Shown here: piece by piece, positions 8,221-16,345 of the stretch
Numbering within the stretch: position 1 is the stretch's first letter
How the letters are laid out: each line of letters begins with the position of its first letter
Assembly: GCA_937923405.1 (NCBI GenBank)
Contig: CALDUY010000043.1
Coordinates: 78,046-142,045, forward strand
Length of the DNA: 64,000 bases
Reading direction: 5' to 3'
From: an uncultured Gemmataceae bacterium
GTDB lineage: Bacteria > Planctomycetota > Planctomycetia > Gemmatales > Gemmataceae
Made by a program: the position numbers and the translations under genes
Notes under the pieces: model-generated
Told to the model about the DNA's origin: nothing
Databases searched by the model: none
Seen by the model: only the letters and a program-made list of their open reading frames with translations

Positions 8221-10887
8221 TTACAGCGCGTCGCGATCTTTGTCGACAGGTTTGGTCGGCGGCGGGGGCGGTAGTGCCGGGGTCGGAGTGGGCCGATAGT
8301 TCCGCAGTCGCTCGCCGGTCCCCCGCGGGGTGGCCCGCAGCACTCCGGCCAAGTTGTGCAACTGGTCACGTAACCGGGCATCTAGTCCAGCTTCTCGGCT
8401 CAGCTCATCCAGCGCCTTGATCTCTGCAGGAGGCAACAATCGCCCTTGCCGTTGGATATTGGCGATCAGTCCCCGCAACGCTGCCTCGCGTAGCTCAATC
8501 GAGCGAGCGGCATCTCGGGCAAACACCGCCAAAGTGGCCTGCGCTTCGGGACCGTCGAGTCGAGTGACCGCGCGGATGCCGGCTTTCTGTCCCGCCGGAC
8601 TAAGCCGTCCTGAGCGTAAAGCGGCCTGAATGGCCTCGGAGGCCGGCTGCACATCGAAGCCAGCGGGCTTGCCTTCGGCCAGGTTGGCGAGCAGTTCCAT
8701 CGCTAAATCCGCCGCCTGTTGTTTTTCCTCCTCGGAGTATGCAGTTGCCGCGGCTCGGACACTGCCCAATACTTCTTGATCCAATCCCTGGCGATCCACC
8801 AACAAACTCTTATGAACCACTTTGACCCCTTCGTAGCGGCACGAAGCGATATAGCGTTCCAGTGCTGCCTCGCGGAGTTGAGCTTCGAGGTCGTAGCGCT
8901 CGACTTCCTTGGCCATCTCAGCTTCTAACTGGGGCACTTCCTTCAGCACCGCCACCGCAGCGGGCATCTGCTTATCCAGCAAGGCTCGACGTGCAGCATA
9001 GCGATCCTCGATTTGTCGATAAGCCGCCATCTTCTCGTCTTGGGCCGAGGGTCGGCGATCGTTGGCGAAATCTTTCTCGATCTCGCGCTTGGCTTGATTT
9101 TCCTCGCGATTGATCTGTTCGCGTCGCTGCCGATAGCTCTGCGTCTCCTTCAGAATGACGTCTCGTCGAGTTCGCAGTTGGTGAAAACGAATGGCGGCAT
9201 CATGGGCGATTCGCGTTTCTGGAATGGCCGCCAACAGGATCGGAATTCGCTGGACGTCGACATCCTGACGCATCTGAGCCAGCGTGTTGGCCAATCCTGG
9301 AAAGGGCAACGTCGAGTCCAGGAGAATCGCCTCGATCTGAGCGTTGGCTCGCAGTTGACGGATGGCATCGCGGCCATTGCTGACGAGGATCGGATTTGCT
9401 CCTACGTCATAAGCCGTCTGCCGGACCCGATCACGAATGTCCTGATCGGTCAGAGCGACCAGCACTTTTGGCCCTGGCAAGTAGGCCGTCGCGCTGGACA
9501 AGGCGCGGGTCAGGACCTCGACAATGCGTGTGGAGGCGCGAGGCGGAACCGGACCGGGAATACGCAACAAGGCATGGGCAGCGGCCAGTTGCACGCGCGG
9601 ATCGGGATAGTACAAGGCCCGAACCAGGGCCGGTTCGCCGCCACGTCCCGGTCGCTTGGCCCGCACCTCGGCACGATCGCCGAGAGAACGGACGGCGGCC
9701 AGCACGATCCCTGTTCGCTTCTCCTTTAGGGCTTTGTCGAGCATGTCCAGCACCAAGTCGGGATTGGCTCGGGCCAACAGTGCGGCCACTTCAGGGGAAA
9801 CCCGCGACAAAGGCGCTCCGCCGGCGGTCTCGGCGGCCTTTTCCACGGCTAGACTCAAGGCGATCAGTTGAGCGGGAGCATAGTCTGGATCAAGTTGCAG
9901 GGCTTGGCGGGCAAAACGCAGGCCATAGTACTGCTCGGCCTGAGAGGCAGTCACGGTCTCTGCTTTGGGCCAGCCTCGCACTAACTTGTTGCCGTCCCAG
10001 CGCCAGATGGTCACATTTCGCGGATCGCCAAAGTTGACTTTATGCTCAAAGTAACGTTCCGCTTCCTCAGTCAAGACATGCTTGGCAGGAGGCAACTTGT
10101 CTTCGGGTAATTCCTGAAACTCGGCGAGGATCTTCCGAGCTTTGGCTCGCACGAGCGGCGACTCACTAGGCGAGGCACTGGGAAACTGCAGCCAGGGAAG
10201 AATCTCCGCGCTGCGAGCAAAGTGTCGCTGACGTAAGACATCCAAAATATCCAGCTTTAATAGCACGTTGTTGCTGTCCAGGGCAGCCAGCAGCGGGGCC
10301 AGCGTCGCCGGTCCCATCTTCAACAACGCCTGTTTGTAGGTATGCCGATCGTTGGCCTCTTTGCTTCGAGCCAGGAAGTCGAGCACGTGCGGTACTACCG
10401 TCGCGCCGATTTTGTAGAGTTCGGCCAAAGCGTAGGACTTCTCTTCGGGAGTGCCGTTAAGCTGGGTGATCAGTTCACGGATGCGCGCATCGTCGGCCAA
10501 GCGCTTTTTGTTGGCCTGGGTCACTAGATCAACCAGTGTTTCAGCGTCTTTGATTGCCTGAGCATTGTTGTTCTTGTCGGTAGTCCACTCACGGATGTTG
10601 CGCAGCCGCATTACCGAGGTGATCCCGTCTCGATCCAGGATGGCGTACAGATCCTTGTCAGTCGGTTTCTTGTTGATGAGACCGCGCAGATAACGGGCGG
10701 CAATGTCGGTCTTGCCCAGGTCCAGCTCAAACTGGATAGCATTCCAAAAATCCAAGGGCGTCTCCAATCGGCGCAGCCGACGAAACGCCTCGACGGGGTC
10801 GGTATCCTTCTCTTGGGCCTGCACCGGGGAGAGGGTGCCCGCCACGAGCAGCACTCCCAGGGTGAGACAGAGGAAGATTCGGGTCAT
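8221..10887 (-). CDS. Exported HEAT-repeat protein with internal receiver-like domain and coiled coil
   Basis: An 888-residue protein. The ATG at 10887 follows AGAGAGG with good spacing and begins a clear signal peptide (MTRIFLCLTLGVLLVAGTLS, cleavage near PVQAQ). Residues about 140-290 and 370-470 are helical HEAT-type repeats. Residues about 474-560 resemble a CheY receiver: VLVALTDQDIRDRVRQ, then AILLDSTLPFPG with Asp524 at the phosphoacceptor position, then IPILLAA. The usual conserved Lys is not evident. A highly charged coiled coil follows (about 575-690), then more HEAT-like helices and a proline-rich tail. A receiver fold in an exported protein cannot be a normal two-component output, so it is probably a structural or binding domain. 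The frame stays open upstream of the chosen start but without signal features. No close functional family is recognised. Confidence 0.75.
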   Translation of the reverse strand: MTRIFLCLTLGVLLVAGTLSPVQAQEKDTDPVEAFRRLRRLETPLDFWNAIQFELDLGKTDIAARYLRGLINKKPTDKDLYAILDRDGITSVMRLRNIREWTTDKNNNAQAIKDAETLVDLVTQANKKRLADDARIRELITQLNGTPEEKSYALAELYKIGATVVPHVLDFLARSKEANDRHTYKQALLKMGPATLAPLLAALDSNNVLLKLDILDVLRQRHFARSAEILPWLQFPSASPSESPLVRAKARKILAEFQELPEDKLPPAKHVLTEEAERYFEHKVNFGDPRNVTIWRWDGNKLVRGWPKAETVTASQAEQYYGLRFARQALQLDPDYAPAQLIALSLAVEKAAETAGGAPLSRVSPEVAALLARANPDLVLDMLDKALKEKRTGIVLAAVRSLGDRAEVRAKRPGRGGEPALVRALYYPDPRVQLAAAHALLRIPGPVPPRASTRIVEVLTRALSSATAYLPGPKVLVALTDQDIRDRVRQTAYDVGANPILVSNGRDAIRQLRANAQIEAILLDSTLPFPGLANTLAQMRQDVDVQRIPILLAAIPETRIAHDAAIRFHQLRTRRDVILKETQSYRQRREQINREENQAKREIEKDFANDRRPSAQDEKMAAYRQIEDRYAARRALLDKQMPAAVAVLKEVPQLEAEMAKEVERYDLEAQLREAALERYIASCRYEGVKVVHKSLLVDRQGLDQEVLGSVRAAATAYSEEEKQQAADLAMELLANLAEGKPAGFDVQPASEAIQAALRSGRLSPAGQKAGIRAVTRLDGPEAQATLAVFARDAARSIELREAALRGLIANIQRQGRLLPPAEIKALDELSREAGLDARLRDQLHNLAGVLRATPRGTGERLRNYRPTPTPALPPPPPTKPVDKDRDAL

Positions 10888-10977
10888 GTGAGTGCCTCTC
10901 TCTGTGGTTGCAAACGCTGGAGGGTCTTTCGAGCGGCGTCCGGAACAGCTCAGCCAACCCTCCAACAGGGAACTCAG

Positions 10978-12261
10978 TCACAGTTCGACTTCTGGTCGAA
11001 CCAAGTCTTCGTAAGTCTCTCGTCGACGAATCAGCTGCACCGACGTGCCATCGACGAGCACCTCGGCGGCGCGGGGCCGACTGTTGTAGTTGGAACTCAT
11101 GGCCATGCCATAGGCTCCCGCGCTGAACGTGGCCAGCAATTCGCCGCGTTGCAAGATCGGCAAACGCCGGTTTTGTGCCAGAAAGTCGCCCGATTCGCAG
11201 ACCGGCCCAACCACGTCCTGAACGAAGGTGTCGGGAATCTCGGCCTCGTAGTCGTCCGGCGGGGCGGGCAGCCCCGCAGCCGGTGCCACCGGCCAGATGC
11301 GATGAAACGAGCCATACAAGGTCGGACGAATGAGATCGTTCATAGCGGCATCTTGAATGACGTAGTGCTTGCCGCCCGTCTCTTTGCGGTAAAGCACGCG
11401 GCTGAGCAGCACGCCGGCATTGCCGACGATGAACCGCCCCGGTTCGAGAATCAGCCGACAGCCGGTCTGTTTCACCGCAGGAACAATGACCTCGGCGAAG
11501 GCCTGAGCTGGCTGCGCCTCCTGTTTGCGGTAGTGGATGCCGAAGCCGCCTCCCATGTTCAACAGGCTGATCTGATGGCCCTGCTCACGCAGTCGTTGGA
11601 TCAGCACCACCGCTTTGGCCGCTCCATCCTTGTAGGGTTGCGTGGAGAGAATCGGCGACCCCAAATGCATGTGCAGACCGACCACTTGAACCGAAGGATT
11701 CCCCAACACCCCGTGGGCCACGTCGAGTACGGTTTCGATGTCCAGACCGAACTTAACCCCCTTGACCGAGGTATCGGTTTTAGCGTGCGTTTTGGGGGGC
11801 AGGTCGGGGTTGACGCGCAAAGCAGCTCGCGCTACTCGTCCCATCGATCGAGCCACATCGCCGAGGTTGTGCAGCTCTTCTTCGCTCTCGACATTGAACA
11901 GAAAGACGTTGTTCGCCAGGGCATAGCGGATTTCCGGATCCGTCTTGCCCACGCCAGCATAGACGATCTTCTCGCCGACTCCGCCAGCGGCCAACGCGCG
12001 ATACAGCTCTCCGCCTGAAGTCACGTCAAATCCCGCCCCGTGACTGGCCATCAGCCGACACAGCGTCAGGTTGCCGTTCGTTTTGACACTGTAGCAGATG
12101 AGCGGATTAACCTCGGCGAACGCTTCCTGCAGGCAGCGCAGATGGTGCAGCAGCGTAGCTTGGCTGTAGACGAATAATGGCGTACCGAACTGTTCCGCCA
12201 GCTGGGCTAACGGAACCTGTTCACAGTACAGCACGCGATCCTTGTAGTGAAAGTGATCCAT
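10978..12261 (-). CDS. lysA: Diaminopimelate decarboxylase
   Basis: A 427-residue PLP enzyme of the fold III decarboxylase family catalysing the last step of lysine synthesis (meso-DAP to lysine). Visible motifs are FVYSQATLLHHLR, the PLP lysine in YSVKTNGN, LNMGGGFGIHY, the phosphate-binding LEPGRFIVGNAG, and the active-site CESGDFLA near the C-terminus. The ATG at 12261 was chosen because AGAGGAA precedes it and the sequence from MDHFHYKDRVLY matches the family's start; upstream codons in the same frame overlap argH and look non-coding. It starts 8 nt after the argH stop, so argH-lysA form an amino-acid biosynthesis operon. Confidence 0.94.
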   Translation of the reverse strand: MDHFHYKDRVLYCEQVPLAQLAEQFGTPLFVYSQATLLHHLRCLQEAFAEVNPLICYSVKTNGNLTLCRLMASHGAGFDVTSGGELYRALAAGGVGEKIVYAGVGKTDPEIRYALANNVFLFNVESEEELHNLGDVARSMGRVARAALRVNPDLPPKTHAKTDTSVKGVKFGLDIETVLDVAHGVLGNPSVQVVGLHMHLGSPILSTQPYKDGAAKAVVLIQRLREQGHQISLLNMGGGFGIHYRKQEAQPAQAFAEVIVPAVKQTGCRLILEPGRFIVGNAGVLLSRVLYRKETGGKHYVIQDAAMNDLIRPTLYGSFHRIWPVAPAAGLPAPPDDYEAEIPDTFVQDVVGPVCESGDFLAQNRRLPILQRGELLATFSAGAYGMAMSSNYNSRPRAAEVLVDGTSVQLIRRRETYEDLVRPEVEL

Positions 12262-12269
12262 GAGTTCCT

Positions 12270-13646
12270 CTAGGCCAAGCGAGCTGACCAGACCTCCAGT
12301 TGACGCTCCACTTCCGCAGGGGCGGTCGACCCCAGCGAGCGAAAGGCCGCCAGCGCGTTGGCAACGCCTAACACCTTGTATACCCCCGAGGACAGCCCGG
12401 GGTGGACAGAATCGAACGCCTCGGCAGGAAGGTCGGCCAGCCGACAACGTCGTTGCTCACACAGCCGGACCAGTTTGCCAACCGCTTCGTGAGCGGCCCG
12501 CATCGGCACTCCCTGAGCGATGCAATACTCCATCAGCGTGGTTGCGTCGAGGAAGCCATCTTCCAGTTTGTCGGCAATCACCTCGTTTCGCAGTCGCGTT
12601 TGTCGAAGTAGAGCCGCCGCCAGTTCCAGTGAAAGTTCGACTGTATCGAAGGCATCGAACAGCGCGACCTTGTCCTCCTGCAAATCTCGATTGTACGCCA
12701 ACGGCAGCCCCTTCACCAGCACCAGCAGATGTTGCAGGTTCGCCACCACCCGCGCCGTTTTGCCCCGCATTAGCTCTAGCACGTCCGGATTTTTCTTGTG
12801 CGGCATGATGCTAGAGCCTGTGCAGAACGCATCGGGGAGTTCGAGGAAGGAAAACTCCGTCGTCGCCCAGAGAATCCATTCTTCGGCCCAGCCGCCCAGA
12901 TGGACGGCGATGAGCGACAGGTCGAAGACAAATTCGAGGAGAAAATCCCGATCGCTAGAAACGTCGAGACTGTTGGTCGCAACGGCCTCGAACCCCAGTT
13001 GCCGTGCCACCGACTGCCGATCGATGGGCAGCGACGTACCCGCCAACGCCGCCGCCCCCAGCGGGAGGACATTAACGCGGCGGCGACAGTCCGCGAGCCG
13101 CTCTCGATCCCGCTGGTACTTTTCGACGTAAGCCAGAAAATAGTGTGCCGCCAGAACTGGTTGAGCGCGTTGCAGATGGGTGTAGCCCGGCAGGATCACG
13201 TCGCGATGCCGCTTGGCGGCGTCGAGCAAGGCCCGCTGCAACTCGACGAGGCGGGCGTCCAGCTGATCGAGGGCTTCGCGTACCCACAGTTTGACATCGG
13301 TGATGACCTGATCGTTGCGACTGCGGGCTGTATGGAGCTTCCGTCCCACGTCGCCGAGTTCCTCGATCAAGGCTCGTTCGATGTGGGTGTGAATGTCTTC
13401 CAGAGCGGTAGAAAAGACAAAGTCCCCTTGTTCAATCCGTTCGCCGATGCGATCGAGGGCGGCACCGATTTGCTCGGCTTCCGACTCGGTGAGCAGCCCC
13501 ACCTCGGCCAGCATGCGTGCGTGAGCTTGACTGGCCCGAATGTCCTGCCGAAACAGTCGGCGATCATACGAGATTGACTCGGTGTAGGCCTCGACGCGCG
13601 CGTCGGTTGCTGTTGTGAAACGTCCGCCCCAGGTTTTTTGTGACAT
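12270..13646 (-). CDS. argH: Argininosuccinate lyase
   Basis: A 458-residue enzyme of the fumarase/aspartase superfamily that splits argininosuccinate into arginine and fumarate. It has the expected start MSQKTWGGRF, the LHTARSRNDQV motif, GYTHLQRAQPV, and the family signature GSSIMPHKKNPD containing the mobile catalytic-loop serine. The length is typical (about 460). It is the first gene of an operon with lysA. The 292-bp region to the next gene (13647-13938) separates it from a divergent pseudopilin gene; AT-rich stretches are present there but no convincing promoter pair. Confidence 0.96.
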   Translation of the reverse strand: MSQKTWGGRFTTATDARVEAYTESISYDRRLFRQDIRASQAHARMLAEVGLLTESEAEQIGAALDRIGERIEQGDFVFSTALEDIHTHIERALIEELGDVGRKLHTARSRNDQVITDVKLWVREALDQLDARLVELQRALLDAAKRHRDVILPGYTHLQRAQPVLAAHYFLAYVEKYQRDRERLADCRRRVNVLPLGAAALAGTSLPIDRQSVARQLGFEAVATNSLDVSSDRDFLLEFVFDLSLIAVHLGGWAEEWILWATTEFSFLELPDAFCTGSSIMPHKKNPDVLELMRGKTARVVANLQHLLVLVKGLPLAYNRDLQEDKVALFDAFDTVELSLELAAALLRQTRLRNEVIADKLEDGFLDATTLMEYCIAQGVPMRAAHEAVGKLVRLCEQRRCRLADLPAEAFDSVHPGLSSGVYKVLGVANALAAFRSLGSTAPAEVERQLEVWSARLA

Positions 13647-13938
13647 AGAAGATCTAAAGAATCGTTATTCTACCTTATAGTTTCGACCCACAGTAACAAT
13701 ACTATGGAAGCTAGCGGAACCATGGGCGCGGTAGGGAGGAACAACAGGACAATAAACTGTTTCAGGCAAAAAGAAAAAAGTTGCTTTCCACTTGAGATCC
13801 GTTTAGGATGTCAGCTAGGCTACGGGCAGCTCTACAGACTCGGACCCGTAGTTTGTACTCTTCACTCTCCCTTTGACTTTTAGTACGAGTGTGAATCCTT
13901 TCCCTTCGTAGGAGTTTTTCTACCGAGGAGCAATTGCC

Positions 13939-14925
13939 ATGTTTGTTCCTGTCCGCCGTCGTGGGTTCACGTTGATCGAACTCCTAGTAGTGATTGCCAT
14001 TATTTCTGTCTTGATTGGCTTATTACTACCCGCCGTACAGAAGGTACGCGAGGCGGCCGCGCGAATGCGCTGTCAAAACAATCTTAAACAATTCGGTCTA
14101 GCTTTGCACGGCTTTCACGACTTGAACAATCGCTTCCCGGCTGCGCACAACATCGGGACCAACTGGTATAGCAGTTACTTGCGCAATCCACCTCCGGCTG
14201 GTATAAATCCGGCAACGGGGTATCCCGTCGAAGGTCCGTTTTTCAGCTGGACCTACCACACGGCTCCCTTGATTGAGCAGGTGAACGCATACCGGGCCTT
14301 CAACGTCAACGCTTGGCCGTGGTGGCAATTCATCCCGGGATTGCCAGCTACTGGGAGCAATACCGCCAATGGCATTCAGGTCAACATCCTCCAATGTCCC
14401 TCGGACACCCGAGCCGGCTTGGTTTGCAACTATGGCGGCTATCTAGCGGCGTTGACCAGTTACCTAGGAGTCAACGGGAGAAATCAATTCCGCGAAGCCG
14501 GTGGACAGGATGGCATTCTGTTTGTCAACGCCGGCGTGAAAATGCCCTCTATTTCCGATGGCACAAGTAACACATTGCTAGTGGGGGAACGCCCTCCCTC
14601 GAACGATCTGTACTATGGCTGGGTCTGGGCAGGTGCCGGTGATTTTCCTTACTTCGGCACCACGGACGTAGTTCTCGGCGTCCGCGAGATCACTGCCCCT
14701 AGGGCGACTCCCGATTTCTACCGTCCTGGCCAACTAAATGATCCCAACAATCTTCATCGCTACCACTTCTGGAGCCTTCATCCCAATGGGGCTAACTGGT
14801 TGTTTGCCGATGGTGGTGTGCGCTTCATCAGCTACAGCGCGGGAACTAGCAATGCCGGTAATGGGCTGACGATCATGGAATGTCTGGCGTCGCGAGCTGG
14901 AGGCGAAGTAGTGACATTGCCCTGA
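13939..14925 (+). CDS. DUF1559 pseudopilin-like protein
   Basis: A 328-residue protein with a type IV prepilin/type II secretion leader: basic start VPVRRRG, cleavage before FTLIELLVVIAIISVLIGLL, then QKVREAAARMRCQNNLKQFGLALH, the diagnostic DUF1559 sequence. The C-terminal part carries the family's ending H...NGANWLFADGGVRFI. The DUF1559 family is greatly expanded in planctomycetes, and its members are presumed to be membrane-anchored surface or secretion-linked pseudopilins; the specific role is unknown. A GAGGAG site lies upstream of the ATG. The small lipoprotein gene follows 23 nt later, a common planctomycete pairing. Confidence 0.92.
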   Translation: MFVPVRRRGFTLIELLVVIAIISVLIGLLLPAVQKVREAAARMRCQNNLKQFGLALHGFHDLNNRFPAAHNIGTNWYSSYLRNPPPAGINPATGYPVEGPFFSWTYHTAPLIEQVNAYRAFNVNAWPWWQFIPGLPATGSNTANGIQVNILQCPSDTRAGLVCNYGGYLAALTSYLGVNGRNQFREAGGQDGILFVNAGVKMPSISDGTSNTLLVGERPPSNDLYYGWVWAGAGDFPYFGTTDVVLGVREITAPRATPDFYRPGQLNDPNNLHRYHFWSLHPNGANWLFADGGVRFISYSAGTSNAGNGLTIMECLASRAGGEVVTLP

Positions 14926-14948
14926 CCCCATTACTAAGAGGATAACCC

Positions 14949-15119
14949 ATGCGACGACTATGGCCGCTTCGTGCCGTAATCTTGGGCTTGTTGTTCGTCG
15001 GCGTCACTCTGGGCTGTGCTAAGGACGACAGCAAGCCCAATCCGGATCTGAAGGTTCCCGATATTCCCGCGTCAGGACACGGGGCCAAGAAAATGCCGAA
15101 ACAGCCTGGCAAGCAATAA
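14949..15119 (+). CDS. Small lipoprotein downstream of DUF1559 gene
   Basis: A 56-residue protein with a basic start, a hydrophobic stretch and a lipobox: MRRLWPLRAVILGLLFVG continuing to VTLGC, with the lipidated Cys at residue 23. The mature part is short, charged and proline-rich (KDDSKPNPDLKVPDIP) and ends in KMPKQPGKQ. An AGAGGA site precedes the ATG by 6 nt. It lies 23 nt after the DUF1559 stop and is probably co-transcribed with it. Function is unknown; small lipoproteins in this position are common next to planctomycete DUF1559 genes. Confidence 0.75.
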   Translation: MRRLWPLRAVILGLLFVGVTLGCAKDDSKPNPDLKVPDIPASGHGAKKMPKQPGKQ

Positions 15120-15215
15120 AAAAACAGTTTTTAGATCGAAATTAGATAAAATTATGGTCTAACTCGACGCGCAGGTGCGCCCGCCAACCAGCCCTCCGTG
15201 GCTACTCCCGACTCA

Positions 15216-15271
15216 GAGGGCTGACATCCTCCGCTCCGACGAACTATTTCCGAGCGGAGGCGTTAGCCCTC
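15216..15271. repeat. Large imperfect palindrome (REP-like), copy of the family at 58192
   Basis: The segment folds on itself. GAGGGCT (15216-15222) can pair with AGCCCTC near 15265-15271, and a 9-bp inner stem pairs CCTCCGCTC (15228-15236) with GAGCGGAGG (15252-15260). The left arm (15216-15240) matches 58192-58216 at 22 of 25 positions. It lies between the lipoprotein gene and the convergent CPBP gene, so it may also end transcription from both sides. The remaining bases of 15120-15312 hold further cctccg-rich fragments but no gene. Confidence 0.6.
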
Positions 15272-15312
15272 CGTGCTTATTCACTGCCCTCCGCTTGAAG
15301 TCGTCTTCCTGC

Positions 15313-16230
15313 TCACTCATGCAGCCAGTAAGTCAAACCGACTTTCGTTAGGTTGTTGACCGAGTGGATGATGATCGGAGCCAGCAAAGAATGTGAGTAG
15401 TGAAAGGCGATGGCCATGAAAAAACCGGCGACGGCACAGGCCGCCATCACCGGCCGACCGGATTCGAAGTGAGCCAGACCAAAGGCCAAGCTACTCAGAA
15501 TCGCCGCTAACAGCCAGGGCATCTTTTCCGTCATCCAAGCGTATAGCACACCGCGAAACAACATCTCCTCGACGATCGGCACGGCAATGCCGACGAGAAC
15601 GAGCATGGCCAGCGCGCCGAGTTTGGATAGTGGGCACTTGGTTACCTCGACAGGGGCAGTAGATTGCTCCTTGGGCAAGATGAATTTGTCCTGTTGGTTG
15701 ACCCACTCCTGTTCAAGCAAGCGCATCACCAGGGCGGCAACCGCGCCAGACAACACCATCGCCACAATGCCCAGGGCAAACGAGCCGACGATCCAGCCGA
15801 GCGATAATTTGCGAAACCCCAGATCCTCCCAGTTCTGGCCGCTGAGTCGCAAGCCGAAGACATCGATCACCAAGAGAATGACCAACACGTTGAGCAACAC
15901 CATGCCAGCATTCCAGAGAATTCGGATCGGCTTTTGTCCTGAAGCCTGAACTTCGTACAACGCTAGTTGCCAGGCAATGAATGTGAAACTGGAAATGCCA
16001 AACCAGGCCAGGAAGATCAACACGACCTCCCAGGTCTCGAAGCCGACGCGCGGAATCGGCTCGGGATGTTCCGGCGGTCCGAACACCAGGATGGTCAGGG
16101 CCATGCCCAGGCACAGCAACCCGATACAGGCCCAAAAAATGCGCACGACCCAGGTACGTCCGAGACTGGCAAAAATGGACTGCATCGGACGTGGCGGCGG
16201 CTTGGGGCGATAACGACGTTTCTTCGACAT
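15313..16230 (-). CDS. CPBP family intramembrane metalloprotease (CAAX/ABI type)
   Basis: A 305-residue polytopic membrane protein. After a basic cytoplasmic start rich in Lys, Arg and Pro come several membrane segments. The CPBP motifs follow: PIVEEMLFRGVLYAW (EExxxR), LAFGLAHFESG (the FxxxH motif) and a last helix with IIIHSVNNLTK (HxxxN/B). These supply the glutamate and histidine residues of Rce1/ABI-type intramembrane proteases. The substrate is unknown. The ATG at 16230 gives a compact protein; the frame is open further upstream but that part is low-complexity and overlaps the divergent gene's promoter. It is divergent from the dihaem cytochrome gene. Confidence 0.85.
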   Translation of the reverse strand: MSKKRRYRPKPPPRPMQSIFASLGRTWVVRIFWACIGLLCLGMALTILVFGPPEHPEPIPRVGFETWEVVLIFLAWFGISSFTFIAWQLALYEVQASGQKPIRILWNAGMVLLNVLVILLVIDVFGLRLSGQNWEDLGFRKLSLGWIVGSFALGIVAMVLSGAVAALVMRLLEQEWVNQQDKFILPKEQSTAPVEVTKCPLSKLGALAMLVLVGIAVPIVEEMLFRGVLYAWMTEKMPWLLAAILSSLAFGLAHFESGRPVMAACAVAGFFMAIAFHYSHSLLAPIIIHSVNNLTKVGLTYWLHE

Positions 16231-16270
16231 GGGACGCTCGGGCTGGGGCCACGATCGAGATCTTGGGTTT

Positions 16271-16299
16271 TTCAGAAACAAATTCGCTTCTGCTACAAT
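16271..16299 (+). promoter_or_regulatory. Candidate sigma-70 promoter for the dihaem cytochrome gene
   Basis: TTCAGA (16271-16276), a 17-nt spacer and TACAAT (16294-16299) with an extended -10 TGC immediately upstream. It lies 47 nt before the ATG at 16346, in the divergent intergenic region, so placement is sensible. The assignment rests on sequence match only. Confidence 0.45.
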
Positions 16300-16345
16300 A
16301 AATGCTAGCAGATCCATTGGAGAAACTCGATCGGAGGATTTGGGC

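Noticed and set aside
9013..9729. Plus-strand open frame of 238 codons
   Set aside because: It is antisense to the HEAT/receiver gene and has no domain pattern.
10813..12018. Plus-strand open frame of 401 codons
   Set aside because: It is the complement of lysA and the start of the HEAT/receiver gene; composition is Gln/His/Arg-rich as expected for an antisense frame.
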